From contig CM040125.1 of NCBI GenBank assembly GCA_022559845.1, forward strand, positions 288,100,200 to 288,164,199: 64,000 nt of DNA, given 5' to 3'. The position numbers and the translations under genes were made by a program. Position 1 is the first letter of the stretch. Each line of letters begins with the position of its first letter. This document shows, piece by piece, positions 63,137 through 64,000 of the stretch. The notes beneath the pieces are model-generated. The model had not been told where the DNA came from. It was given only the letters and a program-made list of their open reading frames with translations, and ran no database searches. Source of the stretch: Amorphophallus konjac. Its lineage: Eukaryota > Streptophyta > Magnoliopsida > Alismatales > Araceae.

Positions 63137-64000
63137 TGATGTGTCCCCTGTGGTTCTGGAGTTTTGATGATGATAGTATTATGCCTCATTATGTTTACAT
63201 CCTTGATGATATAATCCTGTTGCATTATGAGAAACTGTCAGAACAGGTTTAAGGATGACTCACAGGTCATGAAGTTAACCCAAGTCAAAGTCAAATCATG
63301 ACAGGTAAGGTGAATGCTCAGATCAGGTAATGCTTTAATTAGTTCCTCAGCATACATTCAGTTCTTGTCTGCTATATGCATTCAATTCATTGGTTCATGT
63401 TCATTGTGCATTACCTCACATCAAGTCTAGACATCCTGGTTGCATTCTAAGTCTACACATCCTGCTAGGTCGGTCTTCAAAGTATGTACATTGATCTTCA
63501 AGGCATCAAGTCTATACACTGGACTGTGCTTCAAGCATTGGCCAAGTCTGTTTAGTTAGTATGGACAGTAGTGGGTCGACCCACCCCTACTGATGCGTCG
63601 ACCCATCAGAACACTGACTGTCTGGGTATCAAAGTCTATACATCATCTTGATCGAGTAAGTCTATACAGCATGCCTTATTGTTCATATCATTAAGTCTGT
63701 ACATTGGCATCTCATCTCCAAGTATGTACATCGCTACTTTATCAAAGCCTGTACAGTCGATCTTCAAGTGTTTGGCCAACTCTGTACATCCGTTTTGCCT
63801 ATTCATTGTTGAGGCAGAGTTTGTACATTGGCTCAGACTTTCCAAAGTCTACACAACGCCCTTCATTGAAAGTCTATACATTTTGGCCTATTCCTATGCT
63901 CGAAGCTTTAGCTACACTCTAAGTCTATACACTGCTAAAGTCTGAACATCGCAGTGTTCAAGTCTTTCAAAGTCTGTGCATTGGCTTCGCTTTTGCAAGT
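63137..64000 (+). repeat. Element F 3' LTR, partial
   Basis: First 864 bp of the 3' LTR, matching 55515-56378 with about twelve differences, mostly transitions. Truncated by the window end. Confidence 0.95.

Larger units (their letters stand above)
31149..64000 (+). mobile_element. Element G: Sirevirus-like copia element, split by D and F, right end outside window
   Basis: The 5' LTR is in two pieces (31149-31267 and 51858-54108, ~2.37 kb together), then PBS (54111-54123) and a copia-type gag (54167-55514). D is inserted in the LTR and F in the gag. It lies within the LTR of element C; its right-hand target duplication cannot be checked. Its Gag is the closest relative here of the Gag of C. 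Whether it has pol is unknown, since sequence beyond F is not in the window. Confidence 0.8.
55515..64000 (+). mobile_element. Element F: gag-only Sirevirus-like element, right end outside window
   Basis: 5' LTR 55515-58252 (starts TGATGTGTCCCC), PBS, gag 58360-60885, 2.2 kb non-coding with conserved blocks, polypurine tract 63123-63136, then 864 bp of 3' LTR to the window end. Inserted in gag of element G; the left flank is GAAGAATGTTA, and the right duplication is not visible. The LTR overlap shows about a dozen mismatches by eye (~1.4%), so it is among the youngest elements here. No pol motif. Confidence 0.9.

Overview
The window is nuclear DNA from a flowering plant, almost certainly an intergenic heterochromatic block of a large genome. 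I find no host gene, tRNA or rRNA. Everything that can be read is transposable-element sequence, nested up to four deep. Species cannot be told from this sequence.

Layout, outermost first. Element C is an old Ty1-copia element of Sirevirus type on the minus strand. Its gag survives in three pieces (1620-2811, 16175-16519, 30359-30566), followed by its primer-binding site and part of its 5' LTR (30594-31148). Two Ty3-gypsy chromoviruses of Del/Tekay type, both on the minus strand, split that gag: A (2817-16174, duplication ATGTA) and B (16520-30353, duplication CTAGG). A carries a 2.3-kb TG...CA element, probably a solo LTR (6332-8618, duplication GGGGG), inside its integrase. B carries a 4.3-kb L1-type LINE (19611-23896, 16-bp duplication, poly-A tail) inside its integrase. 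The LINE has only ORF1.

The right half is a stack of Sirevirus-like elements. G (plus strand, starts 31149) sits in the LTR of C. D (plus, 31268-51852, duplication ATTTC) sits in the LTR of G. E (minus, 31684-41827, duplication TGCAT) sits in the 5' LTR of D. F (plus, from 55515 past the window end) sits in the gag of G. D, E and F each encode a Gag-like protein (N-terminal domain, coiled coil, CCHC knuckles, a final W(V/I)P(K/R) motif) but no protease, integrase, reverse transcriptase or RNase H. They look like gag-only non-autonomous elements that need enzymes supplied in trans.

The most unusual material is non-coding. D, E and F have LTRs that align only in short motifs, yet between gag and the 3' polypurine tract they share two conserved blocks: a ~105-nt block starting GGTATAT and ending near GGTACC (two copies in E), and a repeated block built on CTGAGTAACCGGG. 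Their LTRs, and those of C and G, also carry runs of consecutive 10-20-nt perfect hairpins ending in a shared CCTCAC-loop-GTGAGG stem followed by GGTGGACRTAGG. Upstream of the TATA boxes are family-specific arrays of GTCGAC palindromes or short GTC-centred repeats.

Most reading frames are broken by in-frame stop codons rather than frameshifts. None of the gag-pol genes is intact. All identity and divergence statements are by eye; no alignment or database search was run.
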